Position numbers and translations under genes: made by a program. 64,000 bases of DNA from Photobacterium angustum (GTDB lineage Bacteria; Pseudomonadota; Gammaproteobacteria; Enterobacterales; Vibrionaceae), in the NCBI RefSeq assembly GCF_002954615.1, contig NZ_MSCJ01000001.1, positions 2,108,001 through 2,172,000 of the forward strand, written 5' to 3'. The notes beneath the pieces were generated by a model. The model did not search any database, was not told where the DNA came from, and saw only the letters and a list, made by a program, of their open reading frames with translations. This document shows positions 9,020 through 19,613 of the stretch, one piece after another. How positions within the stretch are numbered: position 1 is the stretch's first letter; each line of letters begins with the position of its first letter.

Positions 9020-9265
9020 ATGGCAGCAAAAAAACCAGAAAATATGGCATTCGAAGCCGCCCTTGATGAGCTAGATGCCATTGTCAATGAACTAGAATCT
9101 GGCGATATCCCACTGGAAGATGCGCTAAAAAAATTCGAACGAGGTATTTCTCTTGCTCGCAGCAGTCAACAAAAACTGACACAAGCAGAGCAACGTGTAG
9201 AAATTTTGCTTCAGGCAGATGATGAAGCTCCACTGACTGATTTTGAACCAAGCCATGACCAATAG
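9020..9265 (+). CDS. xseB: Exodeoxyribonuclease VII small subunit
   Basis: XseB is the small subunit of exonuclease VII, which degrades single-stranded DNA with XseA (encoded here at 46.9-48.2 kb). I start at ATG 9020 ([22 protein letters not shown]), 81 residues, the usual size; an upstream in-frame start would add 9 residues. The motif [35 protein letters not shown] is the family core, quoted here only in outline. Its stop overlaps the ispA ATG by 11 bases, so the genes are translationally coupled. Confidence 0.92.
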   Translation: MAAKKPENMAFEAALDELDAIVNELESGDIPLEDALKKFERGISLARSSQQKLTQAEQRVEILLQADDEAPLTDFEPSHDQ

Positions 9266-10157
9266 TTCTTCTTTATCGCTATCCCTTAAGTGCTATCAAC
9301 AACGTAGTAATGACGTATTAGCAAACTGGTTATCAACTCAACCATTTGCAGATAAAGCCCTACTAAAAGCCATGCAGTACGGAACACTGCTGGGTGGTAA
9401 ACGTGCGCGCCCTTTTCTAACCTATGTAACAGGTGAGATGTTAGGGGTGACTCAAGACGATCTTGACACTCCTGCTGCTGCGGTTGAGTGTATTCATGCT
9501 TACTCATTAATCCATGATGATTTACCTGCGATGGATGATGACGCATTACGTCGTGGTCAACCCACCTGTCATATTGCGTTTGATGAAGCAATTGCCATTC
9601 TTGCGGGTGACGCGCTACAAACACTGGCTTTTGATATTTTAGCGAATGGACAATTGAGCCAAGATGGCAACACCCAACGTATTATTATGGTAAGTGAGCT
9701 TGCAAAAGCCTCAGGAGCTGCCGGAATGTGTCTAGGGCAAGCCTTAGATCTTGATGCTGAAGGTAAACATGTTGGATTAGAACAACTAGAATTAATCCAC
9801 CGACACAAAACTGGGGCTTTAATTCGCTGTGCCGTCCGCTTAGGAGCATTAGCTGCTGGTGATAAAGGCGTAGCAATTTTGCCGCAACTTGATAAGTATG
9901 CAGAAGCTATTGGCCTTGCGTTCCAAGTGCAAGATGACATTTTAGATGTGATCAGTGATACCGAAACCTTAGGTAAGCCACAAGGTTCTGATCTTGCCTT
10001 GGATAAAAGTACTTATCCTGCATTGCTTGGCTTAGATGGTGCACAAGAAAAAGCACAACTGCTTTATCAAGAAGCACTACAAGCATTAGCGGCTATACCC
10101 TACAATACATCCCAATTAGAAGTTTTTGCCCGATATATTATCGAACGCAATAACTAA
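9255..10157 (+). CDS. ispA: Farnesyl diphosphate synthase
   Basis: IspA condenses IPP with DMAPP and geranyl-PP to farnesyl-PP, feeding quinone and undecaprenyl-PP synthesis. The 300-residue protein carries [11 protein letters not shown], the first Asp-rich motif [11 protein letters not shown] (chain-length determination in type II enzymes with the two-residue insertion), and the second motif [13 protein letters not shown] 9255 inside the xseB end is preferred to the TTG at 9243, as the coupled xseB-ispA arrangement is conserved. dxs follows 24 bases later. Confidence 0.94.
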   Translation: MTNSSSLSLSLKCYQQRSNDVLANWLSTQPFADKALLKAMQYGTLLGGKRARPFLTYVTGEMLGVTQDDLDTPAAAVECIHAYSLIHDDLPAMDDDALRRGQPTCHIAFDEAIAILAGDALQTLAFDILANGQLSQDGNTQRIIMVSELAKASGAAGMCLGQALDLDAEGKHVGLEQLELIHRHKTGALIRCAVRLGALAAGDKGVAILPQLDKYAEAIGLAFQVQDDILDVISDTETLGKPQGSDLALDKSTYPALLGLDGAQEKAQLLYQEALQALAAIPYNTSQLEVFARYIIERNN

Positions 10158-10181
10158 ATCTGTATAAGCGCCGACACTGTT

Positions 10182-12047
10182 ATGACTTTGGATATCTCAA
10201 AATACCCTCATCTGGCCCTCGCAAACACGCCCGATGAATTACGATTATTGCCAGCTGAAAGCCTTCCACAAGTATGCGATGAACTTCGTACCTATTTGTT
10301 GAAATCTGTGAGTCAGACCAGCGGCCACTTTGCCTCCGGACTCGGTACTGTCGAGCTTACCGTTGCGCTTCACTACGTCTACAATACGCCTTTTGATAAA
10401 GTTATTTGGGATGTTGGTCACCAAGCCTACCCACATAAAATTTTAACGGGACGTCGTGATGATATGGCAACTATTCGCCAAAAAGGCGGTTTGCATCCAT
10501 TCCCATGGCGCGGTGAAAGTGAGTACGACACACTTTCTGTTGGTCACTCATCAACTTCAATAAGTGCAGGTCTAGGTCTCGCGATTGCAGCAGAAAAAGA
10601 AGGCCTAAATCGCAAAGTTGTTAGTATTATTGGCGATGGCGCTATCACCGCAGGCATGGCGTTTGAAGCGATGAACCATGCTGGTGATGTTCACAGCGAT
10701 ATGCTAGTTATCTTAAATGACAATGAAATGTCGATTTCTGAAAATGTCGGCGCGTTAAATAATCATTTAGCCCATTTACTATCGGGTAATTTCTATACCT
10801 CTATTCGTGAAGGTGGTAAGAAAGTTCTATCCAATGCGCCTCCTATCAAAGAAATGGTAAAACGCGCAGAAGAGCATATCAAAGGCATGGTTGTGCCAAG
10901 CACTATGTTTGAAGAGTTAGGCTTTAATTACATTGGCCCTGTTGATGGCCACGATGTGCATGAGCTTGTTAAGACACTGAAAAACATGCGCAACCTAAAA
11001 GGCCCACAATTTCTTCATATTATGACGAAAAAAGGTAAAGGTTATGCGCCAGCTGAAGCGGATCCAATTAATTACCATGCCGTTCCTAAATTTGATTTAA
11101 GCCAGAAACCATTACCAAAAGCGAAGGACGCAAGTCCGACGTTTTCTAAGATTTTCGGTGATTGGCTATGTGATATGGCAGCTATTGATGACAAATTGAT
11201 GGCTATCACACCGGCTATGCGTGAAGGTTCTGGTATGGTGCGCTTTTCTAAAGAGTTCCCAGATCAATACTTCGATGTTGCCATTGCTGAGCAACATGCT
11301 GTGACGCTAGCAACGGGCATGGCAATTGGTGGTTATCATCCTATTGTCGCTATCTACTCAACTTTCCTTCAACGTGGTTATGATCAATTAATTCATGATG
11401 TTGCTATCATGGATTTACCTGTGATGTTTGCCATTGATCGTGCAGGCTTAGTCGGTGCTGATGGTCAAACCCACCAAGGGGCATTTGATATTAGCTTTAT
11501 GCGCTGTATTCCTAATATGGTGATTATGGCACCGAGTGACGAAAATGAATGCCGTCAAATGCTCTATACAGGTCACCAATATCAAGGACCAAGTGCGGTC
11601 CGTTACCCTCGCGGTTGTGGTATGGAAGTCGATGTCGATTCTACAATGACAGAACTTGAAATCGGTAAAGGTATCATTCGCCGTCAAGGTGAAAAAGTCG
11701 CGATTTTAAACTTTGGCAGCATGCTCGGTTATGCATTAGAAGCGGCAGAAAACTTAAATGCAACAGTGGCTGACATGCGCTTTGTGAAACCGCTAGATGA
11801 AGCTTTAGTACTTGAATTAGCTAGAACTCATGATGTTCTTGTTACTGTTGAAGAAAATGCGATTGCTGGCGGTGCGGGTAGTGGTGTTATTGAATTTTTA
11901 ATGAAAGAAAAAACACTGAAACCAGTCCTGAATATTGGTTTGCCTGATCGATTCATTGAACAAGGTACACAAGCCGAACTGCATGAAATGTTAGAAATTG
12001 ATGGTGCGGGTATCGAAAAGCAAATTCGCACTTATTTAGCTAAGTAA
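10182..12047 (+). CDS. dxs: 1-deoxy-D-xylulose-5-phosphate synthase
   Basis: Dxs joins pyruvate and glyceraldehyde-3-phosphate in a thiamine diphosphate reaction, the first step of the MEP isoprenoid pathway, and so supplies IspA. At 621 residues it has the standard length. Visible motifs are the [13 protein letters not shown] and [14 protein letters not shown]-terminal signatures, the ThDP motif [18 protein letters not shown] through LNDN, the transketolase central region [15 protein letters not shown], and the C-terminal domain [16 protein letters not shown]. It ends the xseB-ispA-dxs operon at a strong terminator. Confidence 0.96.
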   Translation: MTLDISKYPHLALANTPDELRLLPAESLPQVCDELRTYLLKSVSQTSGHFASGLGTVELTVALHYVYNTPFDKVIWDVGHQAYPHKILTGRRDDMATIRQKGGLHPFPWRGESEYDTLSVGHSSTSISAGLGLAIAAEKEGLNRKVVSIIGDGAITAGMAFEAMNHAGDVHSDMLVILNDNEMSISENVGALNNHLAHLLSGNFYTSIREGGKKVLSNAPPIKEMVKRAEEHIKGMVVPSTMFEELGFNYIGPVDGHDVHELVKTLKNMRNLKGPQFLHIMTKKGKGYAPAEADPINYHAVPKFDLSQKPLPKAKDASPTFSKIFGDWLCDMAAIDDKLMAITPAMREGSGMVRFSKEFPDQYFDVAIAEQHAVTLATGMAIGGYHPIVAIYSTFLQRGYDQLIHDVAIMDLPVMFAIDRAGLVGADGQTHQGAFDISFMRCIPNMVIMAPSDENECRQMLYTGHQYQGPSAVRYPRGCGMEVDVDSTMTELEIGKGIIRRQGEKVAILNFGSMLGYALEAAENLNATVADMRFVKPLDEALVLELARTHDVLVTVEENAIAGGAGSGVIEFLMKEKTLKPVLNIGLPDRFIEQGTQAELHEMLEIDGAGIEKQIRTYLAK

Positions 12048-12072
12048 TTTCACCGTTCAAATAAGCACTATG

Positions 12073-12111
12073 AAAAAGGTTTTCACTGTTATTAGGCAGG
12101 AAAACCTTTTT
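12073..12111 (+). terminator. Terminator of xseB-ispA-dxs
   Basis: AAAAAGGTTTTC and GAAAACCTTTTT pair over 12 bp with a 15-base loop and end in a T-rich run, 25 bases after the dxs stop. The symmetric A/T ends could also act on the opposing gene. Confidence 0.85.
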
Positions 12112-12135
12112 CTTTATTAGCCTTACGTTTATTGT

Positions 12136-14229
12136 TCATCTCAGCCCTTTCTCAACCTTCTTTAAAATCACACCCTCATAGCCATTGACTTCAACATACT
12201 GTGTCGGCTCTCCGAGTGAACCATCATAATTTACTTTTTGATACAGGCCAGATAATGGTACACGTATTGAGTCAACTTGATAAAATTCAGCGTGATTACG
12301 ATATTTAGAACCGCGATATAGCACTACCCCTTGAGTATATTGCCGCGCGATAACCCCATCTTTGGGAACATCGTCAAACCACCCAGTTCGATATAACCAA
12401 AACCAATTCGCAGGCTCTAATGAAATATCCCCGAGTTTTGCATCATCCGTTGCTGCTTTCCCTGTTTTAGATAACCATTTAACCGCTTCAAAGCCGTTAG
12501 GTATGGCCGTTGGTTTACCAATATCAACTGACAATAACTTTTGGGGCTGATACGCCCAATTCTTAGGCTCTCCAGTGCGATACCAAATGGTTTTATTTAA
12601 CTGTTTTGGATCGGCATGGGTATTACTACTGCCGTAGACAAAGGTTTGATTCCAGCTGTGGTAGTAGGTTTTATTGGGAATATTAAACAGATAATACAGG
12701 GCTAATCCGGTATAGATATCATCTTCCCATGCTTGCTTACTTAACGGCATTTGTTGGCTTTTGCCACCTCGAGTTGTGGTCATTATTAAGCTCTTATCGC
12801 CGAGTGCTGCTAACGCATAACTATCCCAATAGGACTGTAATCGCTCCAAGCCAATCGCTGGGCTTAAATAATGCTCTCGTAACCAAACATCAACCACCCC
12901 CCTTAATTGCTTTGGCCAATCAGGGTATTCCCACAAATTAAGCTCAGAGATATTAGCAGATAGCCACTGACTGCCCGTTGTCGATTTAACTAAATCAAGA
13001 AAATCAGACATTTTCGCTGCATAATATCCCGCCGCTTTTGAGGTGCCAGCTCGAATAGGCGCTTCTAATATTTGCCCGCCAAATTGAACATTAAATTGGT
13101 TAGTACTGAACAGTTTTGCCATATCATCATTGTAAGCGCCGGTTAAACCTTGACGTTTCCAATCATATTTATACCAATTAGCATGATTTTGATTAAAAGA
13201 GTCATCATTAAAATTAGTCCGATACCAGCAACTGCCCGCCCACATTTTTCCAGTAGGGATCACTCTTGCTTGATGTTTAAACCTCGCACTTGCTGATTGA
13301 TTAGCTCTTGCTAAAAACTCATCATCATCAACATAACCATCATTATTAGGATCGTTTTTATGATCCCAACCAGGGAACAACATCGTCGCAGCCGGTTGTT
13401 TATCAGAAGTCTTCACAATTGATAACCAAGGCTCAATATTGACGCCTTTCACCTCTGTCTTACTCTTCCAGTTTAAAGCCACTACCCAACTGCGATACCC
13501 TGCCTTTAATGCCTTATTTCCAGTATTCAGCTCACGTCCTTGGAACTTGGCATTTGTCGGTAACCAGCGCTGATTAATATGACCAAACCATTTCCCTTCT
13601 CGTTGGATCCAATGCACATCTGCTTTTTCGAAACCACCAATATCACCATCATCATTCACTCTCGTGACCCATAATTCAGGATGCTTATTGCTATCAATAA
13701 CGATGTTTTCAAACGGGTAAGCAGCATGAAAAATAATTTGTTCTTTATCATTGACGGTTAAAGGAAAGCGCGCAGTCGAGAAGTTATTATTTCGAATAAG
13801 TAGACTTAGCATCGGTTCGCCATTTAACAGGTAATCTAACCCTTGGCTTTGAACAGGTACGGTAAGTTGAGTATCATTTTTATAATGCATATAGCCCTTT
13901 TCAGGATCATGCCCATTTAAGTAAGCATGACGATGAAGCCAGCCTTGCTGTTCATCGGGTCGACAATCAAGTTTATGCACATAGATATAGCCCATTGCGA
14001 TGGTCTTTTGATTTAACTCAACATCTTGTAAGCTACCAAACACAACATCAGCATGATCCGCTTCCCAGCGCCTAACCTCTTTAATCGTATTTAATTCCGA
14101 TATTGCGGTTGGCTGTTGCCAGTTTCCCGTTAACACCCAAGCCGTTTCCGTTGATGGATAAACTTGTCCATCAGCCATCGAAGCCACGATTAATAAACCA
14201 ATACTGATTATTTTCAGATAGGTGCTCAT
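12136..14229 (-). CDS. Large secreted protein with EF-hand loop, possible glycoside hydrolase-like
   Basis: I do not recognise a named family. The 697-residue product starts with a signal peptide (MSTYLKIISIGLLIVASMADG). Residues 293-304 (DPNNDGYVDDDE) form a canonical EF-hand calcium loop with Asp, Asn, Asp, Gly, Asp and Glu in the right places. The middle is rich in Trp and Tyr (NLWEYPDWPKQ, WLREHYLSPAIG, YDWKRQGLTGAYNDD), as in carbohydrate-active proteins, and the last 60 residues (GVVLYRGS, RVPLSGLYQKVNYDG, GVILKK) resemble the beta domain that ends many glycoside hydrolases. The enzymatic idea is inference only. It is monocistronic, downstream of and facing dxs. Confidence 0.7.
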   Translation of the reverse strand: MSTYLKIISIGLLIVASMADGQVYPSTETAWVLTGNWQQPTAISELNTIKEVRRWEADHADVVFGSLQDVELNQKTIAMGYIYVHKLDCRPDEQQGWLHRHAYLNGHDPEKGYMHYKNDTQLTVPVQSQGLDYLLNGEPMLSLLIRNNNFSTARFPLTVNDKEQIIFHAAYPFENIVIDSNKHPELWVTRVNDDGDIGGFEKADVHWIQREGKWFGHINQRWLPTNAKFQGRELNTGNKALKAGYRSWVVALNWKSKTEVKGVNIEPWLSIVKTSDKQPAATMLFPGWDHKNDPNNDGYVDDDEFLARANQSASARFKHQARVIPTGKMWAGSCWYRTNFNDDSFNQNHANWYKYDWKRQGLTGAYNDDMAKLFSTNQFNVQFGGQILEAPIRAGTSKAAGYYAAKMSDFLDLVKSTTGSQWLSANISELNLWEYPDWPKQLRGVVDVWLREHYLSPAIGLERLQSYWDSYALAALGDKSLIMTTTRGGKSQQMPLSKQAWEDDIYTGLALYYLFNIPNKTYYHSWNQTFVYGSSNTHADPKQLNKTIWYRTGEPKNWAYQPQKLLSVDIGKPTAIPNGFEAVKWLSKTGKAATDDAKLGDISLEPANWFWLYRTGWFDDVPKDGVIARQYTQGVVLYRGSKYRNHAEFYQVDSIRVPLSGLYQKVNYDGSLGEPTQYVEVNGYEGVILKKVEKGLR

Positions 14230-14375
14230 AGAGCGATCCCTTCTCTCTATCTACATAATTTGAGACTAGTTAAACCGTCAGATTTATGATGAAAAATAAA
14301 TGATTTTATTAGGAATGCGACACATGAATACGTGTCTTCTAAGAAGATGTTTGTATTAAGTAAATATATGACATT

Positions 14376-14407
14376 AAAAAACGGTAGTTGGAGTTCCAAC
14401 TACCGTT
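14376..14407 (-). terminator. Terminator of the cad-linked lysyl-tRNA synthetase gene
   Basis: AACGGTAGTTGG and CCAACTACCGTT form a perfect 12-bp stem with a 4-base loop. Six A residues precede it on the plus strand, so the minus-strand transcript ends in U residues. Confidence 0.92.
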
Positions 14408-14448
14408 ATAACGCTACAACACAATAGAGCCTCTACGCTAATTGTGAG

Positions 14449-15954
14449 TTAGTTATTTGGTCGTAAAGATGGGAAAAGGATCACATCACGAATAGTATGA
14501 GAATCAGTAAATAGCATTACTAACCTATCAATACCAATACCTTGGCCTGCTGTTGGCGGTAAGCCAAACTCTAATGCGCGGATATAATCTTCATCATATT
14601 GCATTGCTTCGTCATCACCCGCATCTTTCGCTGCCATCTGCGCTTTAAAACGGCTGTCTTGATCTTGAGCATCATTAAGCTCTGAGAAACCATTCGCCAC
14701 TTCTCTGCCACCAACAAAGAACTCAAAGCGATCGGTAATAAATGGGTCTTCATCACTTCGACGCGCTAAAGGTGAAATATCGGCGGGATAACCGGTTATG
14801 AATGTAGGTTGCAATAACTTAGGCTCTGCTGTCTCACCAAAGATTTCTTCAAGCAATTGACCACATGTCCAGAATGACTCAACTTCAACGCCTACTTCTG
14901 TGGCAATATCAACCATCAACTCTTTATTTTTAATTTGTTCGTAGCTTAAATCTTGAATACGACGATTGTCAGGGTTGTAATGCTGGATTGCTTCTAACAT
15001 CGTCATCCGAGTATAAGGACCAGAAAACTCGATGACATGCTCGCCATATGGCAAGGCTGTTGTGCCACATAGCTCTTTCGCAACAGAACTTAACAGATCT
15101 TCAGTAAAATCGATTAAATCGTTGTAATCAGCATATGCCATATAGAATTCCATCATTGTGAATTCCGGATTATGGCGTGGTGAAATACCTTCATTTCGGA
15201 AGTTTCGGTTAATTTCAAATACTCGCTCAAAACCACCGACAACAAGACGTTTTAGATATAACTCAGGCGCAATACGAAGATACATATCAATATCTAACGC
15301 ATTATGATGAGTGATAAAAGGACGCGCAGACGCACCACCAGCTATCGGGTGCATCATCGGTGTTTCTACTTCCATGAATTGATGTTTAAGCATGAATTGA
15401 CGAATCGCGGCAACGACTTTAGAACGCATAATCATTGTATTGCGAGATTCTTCATTAATGATCAAATCAACATAACGCTGGCGATAACGTTGCTCTTGAT
15501 CTGTTAGACCATGAAATTTTTCAGGTAACGGACGTAACGCCTTTGTTTGTAATTCATATTCATCCATATTGACGTAAAGTTCACCACGATCAGAGCGATG
15601 TACTTGTCCTTTAACACCTATAATGTCGCCAATATCTAAACCATGATATTTTGCTTTTAACTCTTCTTGTACTTGTTTATTTGCATATACTTGAATACGA
15701 CCAGAGACATCTTGCAGCACCATAAAAGGACCGCGCTTAGCCATAATTCTCCCCGCTACAGATGTCGTATAAGTATTACATATCAAATCGTCTTTTGATT
15801 TATTTTCAAAATCTTTAATTAATTCTTTAGCTAACTTCAAACGACGAAAGGTATTAGGGTGACCATTCGCTTTACTCTCTTTTCTTATATGTTCAAGCTT
15901 CGCTCTACGTTCAGTGATTAATCTATTTTCATCTACTTCATTATTATCTAACAT
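14449..15954 (-). CDS. lysU: Lysyl-tRNA synthetase, class II (LysU-like position)
   Basis: The enzyme charges tRNA-Lys. The 501-residue protein has the N-terminal OB fold ([26 protein letters not shown]), motif 2 ([23 protein letters not shown]) in pieces and motif 3 ([13 protein letters not shown]). AAGGA lies 8 bases before ATG 15954. Its N-terminal 70 residues ([23 protein letters not shown]) look diverged from the usual Vibrio LysS, and it sits beside cadC/cadBA as lysU does in E. coli, with no prfB next to it. I therefore infer a second, stress-type paralogue; the housekeeping copy would be outside the window. Confidence 0.85.
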   Translation of the reverse strand: MLDNNEVDENRLITERRAKLEHIRKESKANGHPNTFRRLKLAKELIKDFENKSKDDLICNTYTTSVAGRIMAKRGPFMVLQDVSGRIQVYANKQVQEELKAKYHGLDIGDIIGVKGQVHRSDRGELYVNMDEYELQTKALRPLPEKFHGLTDQEQRYRQRYVDLIINEESRNTMIMRSKVVAAIRQFMLKHQFMEVETPMMHPIAGGASARPFITHHNALDIDMYLRIAPELYLKRLVVGGFERVFEINRNFRNEGISPRHNPEFTMMEFYMAYADYNDLIDFTEDLLSSVAKELCGTTALPYGEHVIEFSGPYTRMTMLEAIQHYNPDNRRIQDLSYEQIKNKELMVDIATEVGVEVESFWTCGQLLEEIFGETAEPKLLQPTFITGYPADISPLARRSDEDPFITDRFEFFVGGREVANGFSELNDAQDQDSRFKAQMAAKDAGDDEAMQYDEDYIRALEFGLPPTAGQGIGIDRLVMLFTDSHTIRDVILFPSLRPNN

Positions 15955-16232
15955 AACATTTCCTTATCACTTAATTACATATAAGAAACACTCAACAATA
16001 AAATGCAACTTTACTTTTATGTTTGTCTTTACCATTTAATCTAAAATAAATATTCCAAAAATAAAAAACGTGATCTGCGACAAAAAATAAAGAAAGTGAA
16101 TGTTTATTTAATTACATTGAAAATGAAAAATGAAATTACATTTAATAACTTCGATTATTCATTCACTAATTGGCTTAAAGTAAATAATATATGAATAATT
16201 TTATCTGAAATCTAAATCAAAGAAATTTAATT

Positions 16233-17678
16233 ATGGCTTGGAGAAATTTCAAAATAAATGATTGTTTATTAATAACAACAGAAAATAGCCTGAAAAAATC
16301 AGGTAAAACATATATTCTTGAACCAAGAATTACGAAACTTTTATCTTTTTTGGCTCAAAATCAAGGGATTGTATTTACGCGAGATGAGTTAATTGATGAG
16401 GTTTGGGATGGTGCTGTTGTTAGCGATCAAGTTGTCACTCAATCCATTTTTGAATTAAGAAAAATTTTAAAAAAGTTAGATGAAGATCATTGGATTATTA
16501 CTATACCTAAACGAGGTTATAAGCTCGACGCTGATGTACAACAAATCTACATTGACCCTAATACTGGCTTCAAATTAGAAGAGTTTCATTCATCTAACGA
16601 ACATACTAATGACAATAGTAATCTCGGAACCGCATTCCCAGCGGGGCCGATGACACGTGCATTTAGCAAACCAGATAACGATATTCCACCTGCCTCAGTC
16701 AGCAATAAAATAAGCAACTTAATGCTTAACCATTGGCTTTTTGATGTGGGAATATTATCTATGTTAGTGCTTACCCTTGTCTTCGCCAGTTGGGCGAACA
16801 ATGATAATGCACCAATCAAAGACTTAAAAAACCCACGGCAAATAAATATAGAAATAACCTCTTCATCTAATCAGCTATATTCCATAGCAAAAATGATAGA
16901 AAGTACGCTATTTAGTTACACTGACTATACCAGTAGCTTACATCCAAATTCAGAAGCAGGAAAAACCCTGTCGTTATATATTAGCGATAACAATCAATTA
17001 CATATAGACCTTTATAACAATATATCTCATCGTTCTGATTTTAAAAAAAACCTGCTTTTACAAAGTGATAAACTCTATACATCCCTCAATCAATTACTGA
17101 ATGAACTTATTCAAACCTTGACCCATGATCATCAAGTAGCCGTTACTAATGCTCCTATAATTACTGACTCAACCCTGCTTTATAAATACCTCTCATTACC
17201 AGACCTCATTGATGATGAAGGGCAAGTAAACAAAAGCTACCTTACTGATATAAATAAAATTATCTTAAATTCACCAAAAAACAGTTATTTGCTTGCAAAA
17301 CGATACATTGGCTACGCCATTATTCTTACACTTGATAACAAAGAAACATCAATGCCAAATTTGATGAATTATGCACGTGATTTAGTAAAGAATATTTCTC
17401 TCCAAAACTCCTTATCATCACTACCGAGTCAAACACTCAATGCACTTGCTTTGAATCAGCTCTATCAAGGTAATATAGATTTATCACAACACTACTTATC
17501 GCTATCAAGGCAACAATCAAAACAGAGCTCTGCCCTTTATTATATTCTCCAGGGCAAAATTTTTGATATTAAAAATCAACATAAACAAGCAAATGAAAAT
17601 TATAGTATTGCTAAATATTTAGCACCATCCTATGAAACGGAAGTCCTTTGTAAAAACTTAGTGTTCCATTCTATTTAA
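16233..17678 (+). CDS. cadC: CadC-type membrane-bound transcriptional activator
   Basis: CadC senses low pH and lysine and activates cadBA directly from the membrane. The 481-residue protein has an N-terminal OmpR-type winged helix (about residues 1-105, with ITKLLSFLAQNQGIVFTRDELIDEVWDG and IITIPKRGYKL), a variable linker, one membrane helix at about 169-187 and a large periplasmic domain with helical repeats at the end. It is larger than ToxR-type regulators and matches CadC size. It is transcribed divergently from the LysRS gene across a 278-base AT-rich gap and lies just upstream of cadBA. Confidence 0.88.
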   Translation: MAWRNFKINDCLLITTENSLKKSGKTYILEPRITKLLSFLAQNQGIVFTRDELIDEVWDGAVVSDQVVTQSIFELRKILKKLDEDHWIITIPKRGYKLDADVQQIYIDPNTGFKLEEFHSSNEHTNDNSNLGTAFPAGPMTRAFSKPDNDIPPASVSNKISNLMLNHWLFDVGILSMLVLTLVFASWANNDNAPIKDLKNPRQINIEITSSSNQLYSIAKMIESTLFSYTDYTSSLHPNSEAGKTLSLYISDNNQLHIDLYNNISHRSDFKKNLLLQSDKLYTSLNQLLNELIQTLTHDHQVAVTNAPIITDSTLLYKYLSLPDLIDDEGQVNKSYLTDINKIILNSPKNSYLLAKRYIGYAIILTLDNKETSMPNLMNYARDLVKNISLQNSLSSLPSQTLNALALNQLYQGNIDLSQHYLSLSRQQSKQSSALYYILQGKIFDIKNQHKQANENYSIAKYLAPSYETEVLCKNLVFHSI

Positions 17679-17706
17679 CCTTATATTCAATTTAAATAAA
17701 CATTAA

Positions 17707-17735
17707 AGGTTGCTGGTTCATATCAGCAACTTTTT
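17707..17735 (+). terminator. Terminator of cadC
   Basis: GTTGCTG (17709-17715) pairs with CAGCAAC (17724-17730), followed by TTTTT. It separates cadC from cadBA, so the operon needs its own promoter. Confidence 0.85.
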
Positions 17736-18182
17736 GTCTTTCTATCTAATTATGATTAAAAACATAATTAATCAAAATATAAGAATAAAAAGGTAAACGA
17801 TGTTTTCAATGTATCAATCATTATTATTGTTGATACTAAAAAAGAGTATTGGTTTTTAAGTCTAGTGATACGGAATTTTTAAGTTATATCGATAACAATA
17901 GAGGTTTATTAAATGTAATAAGCAACATTATAAATAAATTATTTTTTCACACTTAAATAAAACATCAAAATTTCAGTAACTTGTGGTTATTCAAATATAA
18001 AAAAAGATAAATATATCATGTTTCAATTCTTGACTAGAAAATGATTAAAAAATTAAAAAAAACTCCTGTAATTTAAAAATCAATTCCTCTTACTCAGATT
18101 AAGAAGAAGTGTTTTTGTTTATATCTTGAAATAAAACATATTTGAGTATTCTCAAATATCACGACATTTTGGAGATTGTTAC
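17736..18182 (+). promoter_or_regulatory. cadBA upstream region with 9-bp inverted repeat
   Basis: This 447-base, very AT-rich stretch must hold the CadC-dependent promoter. The clearest element is ATATTTGAG (18138-18146) and CTCAAATAT (18151-18159), a perfect 9-bp inverted repeat with a TATT loop, about 23 bases before the cadB ATG. GGAG at 18171-18174 is the ribosome site. No consensus -35/-10 pair stands out, as expected for an activated promoter. Confidence 0.5.
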
Positions 18183-19514
18183 ATGTCGTCTGATACATCT
18201 AAAAAAATAGGTTTAATAGCCTGTACTGGTGTTGTAGCTGGTAACATGATGGGAAGTGGTATTGCACTACTTCCTTCAACACTGGCAAAAGTAGGTTCCA
18301 TTTCTATCTTTAGTTGGATTATCTGCTTAATTGGTGCTCTGTCATTAGCATTTGTTTATGCACGCCTAGCAACCAGTAACCCTCAAGAAGGTGGCCCAAT
18401 TGCCTATGCCGGTGAGGTGTCTCCTGCTTTTGGTTTCCAAACAGGTGTTCTTTACTACCACGCAAACTGGATTGGTAATCTCGCTATTGCGATTACAGGG
18501 GTATCTTACCTTTCTGTTTTCTTCCCCATTTTAAACAATACGATCCCAGCAGCGATTGCTACGATTGCATCGGTTTGGATTTTCACTGTAATTAACTTAC
18601 TTGGTGGTTCTTGGGTAAGCCGCTTATGTACATTAGGCCTTGTTCTAATCCTCATTCCAATTGTTGGTACAGCTGTCATTGGCTGGGGTCATTTCGACTC
18701 TGCGATGTACATGCAAAACTGGAATACATCTCATGGCTCTAATTCACACGCAATTGTAAGTGCAGTACTGATCACTCTTTGGTCATTCGTAGGTGTTGAA
18801 TCAGCAGCAGTATCATCGGGTATGGTAAAAAATCCGAAGAAAACAGTCCCACTTGCAACACTGTTAGGTACTGTAATTGCGGGTGTTATTTACATCCTTT
18901 CAACTCAAGTTATCGCTGGTATGTTCCCAGCTTCTGAAGTCGCTGCATCAGGTGCACCATTTGCACTTGCAACAACAGCAATCTTCGGTAAGTGGAGTGC
19001 TCCATTTGTTGCAGCCTTTACTGCTTTAGCATGCTTTACATCATTAGGTTCATGGATGATGTTAGTTGGTGAGGCGGGTAAACGTGCAGCTAATGATGGT
19101 AACTTCCCTGCTGTATTTGGCGAAACAGATAAAAATGGTGTGGCAAAGAAAGGTCTTGTTTTAGCTTCAGTTATGATGACTATCTTAATGATCGCTATTA
19201 CGGTATTCAGCTCAAGTGACAGCCACGCTTCTAACTTATTCGATATCTTAACATCAGATGCTGTATTGCTAACGATGCTGCCTTACTTCTACTCTGCGGT
19301 GAACTTAATCCGCTACGAAGGTATGACAACCCGTAATGTATTTGTGATGTTGTTCTCTGGTGTAGCTTGTATCTTCTGCTTCATCGCACTGATTGGTGCC
19401 GACCCATCAGCATTAGCAGCAACCTTCGTGGTCTCTCTAGCCATCTTTATTTTCTACGCTCGCAAGCTTGGCTTCCGTCAGCACTTACAACTAGAGCAAC
19501 AGCAAAAAGCGTAA
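18183..19514 (+). CDS. cadB: Lysine/cadaverine antiporter CadB
   Basis: CadB exchanges external lysine for internal cadaverine across the inner membrane, supporting proton consumption by CadA. The 443-residue APC-superfamily protein has about 12 membrane helices, the N-terminal motif GLIACTGVVAGNMMGSGIALLPS, and SFVGVESAAVSSGMVKNPKKTVPLAT, both typical of CadB/PotE antiporters. GGAG lies upstream of ATG 18183. cadA follows 99 bases after its stop. Confidence 0.94.
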   Translation: MSSDTSKKIGLIACTGVVAGNMMGSGIALLPSTLAKVGSISIFSWIICLIGALSLAFVYARLATSNPQEGGPIAYAGEVSPAFGFQTGVLYYHANWIGNLAIAITGVSYLSVFFPILNNTIPAAIATIASVWIFTVINLLGGSWVSRLCTLGLVLILIPIVGTAVIGWGHFDSAMYMQNWNTSHGSNSHAIVSAVLITLWSFVGVESAAVSSGMVKNPKKTVPLATLLGTVIAGVIYILSTQVIAGMFPASEVAASGAPFALATTAIFGKWSAPFVAAFTALACFTSLGSWMMLVGEAGKRAANDGNFPAVFGETDKNGVAKKGLVLASVMMTILMIAITVFSSSDSHASNLFDILTSDAVLLTMLPYFYSAVNLIRYEGMTTRNVFVMLFSGVACIFCFIALIGADPSALAATFVVSLAIFIFYARKLGFRQHLQLEQQQKA

Positions 19515-19549
19515 TCTCGCTCTGTTACTCACTTTTTAAATTAATTTAA

Positions 19550-19587
19550 GGCGCATCAATACATCACCCATATGGGCATGATGCGCC
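19550..19587 (+). other. Nested hairpin between cadB and cadA
   Basis: GGCGCATCA (19550-19558) pairs with TGATGCGCC (19579-19587), and inside it CCCATATGGG (19567-19576) forms a second palindrome. There is no T-run, so it is more likely an mRNA-processing or stability element separating cadB from cadA than a terminator. Confidence 0.6.
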
Positions 19588-19613
19588 CTCTCTCACTTCG
19601 GAGAAGTTCAAAA

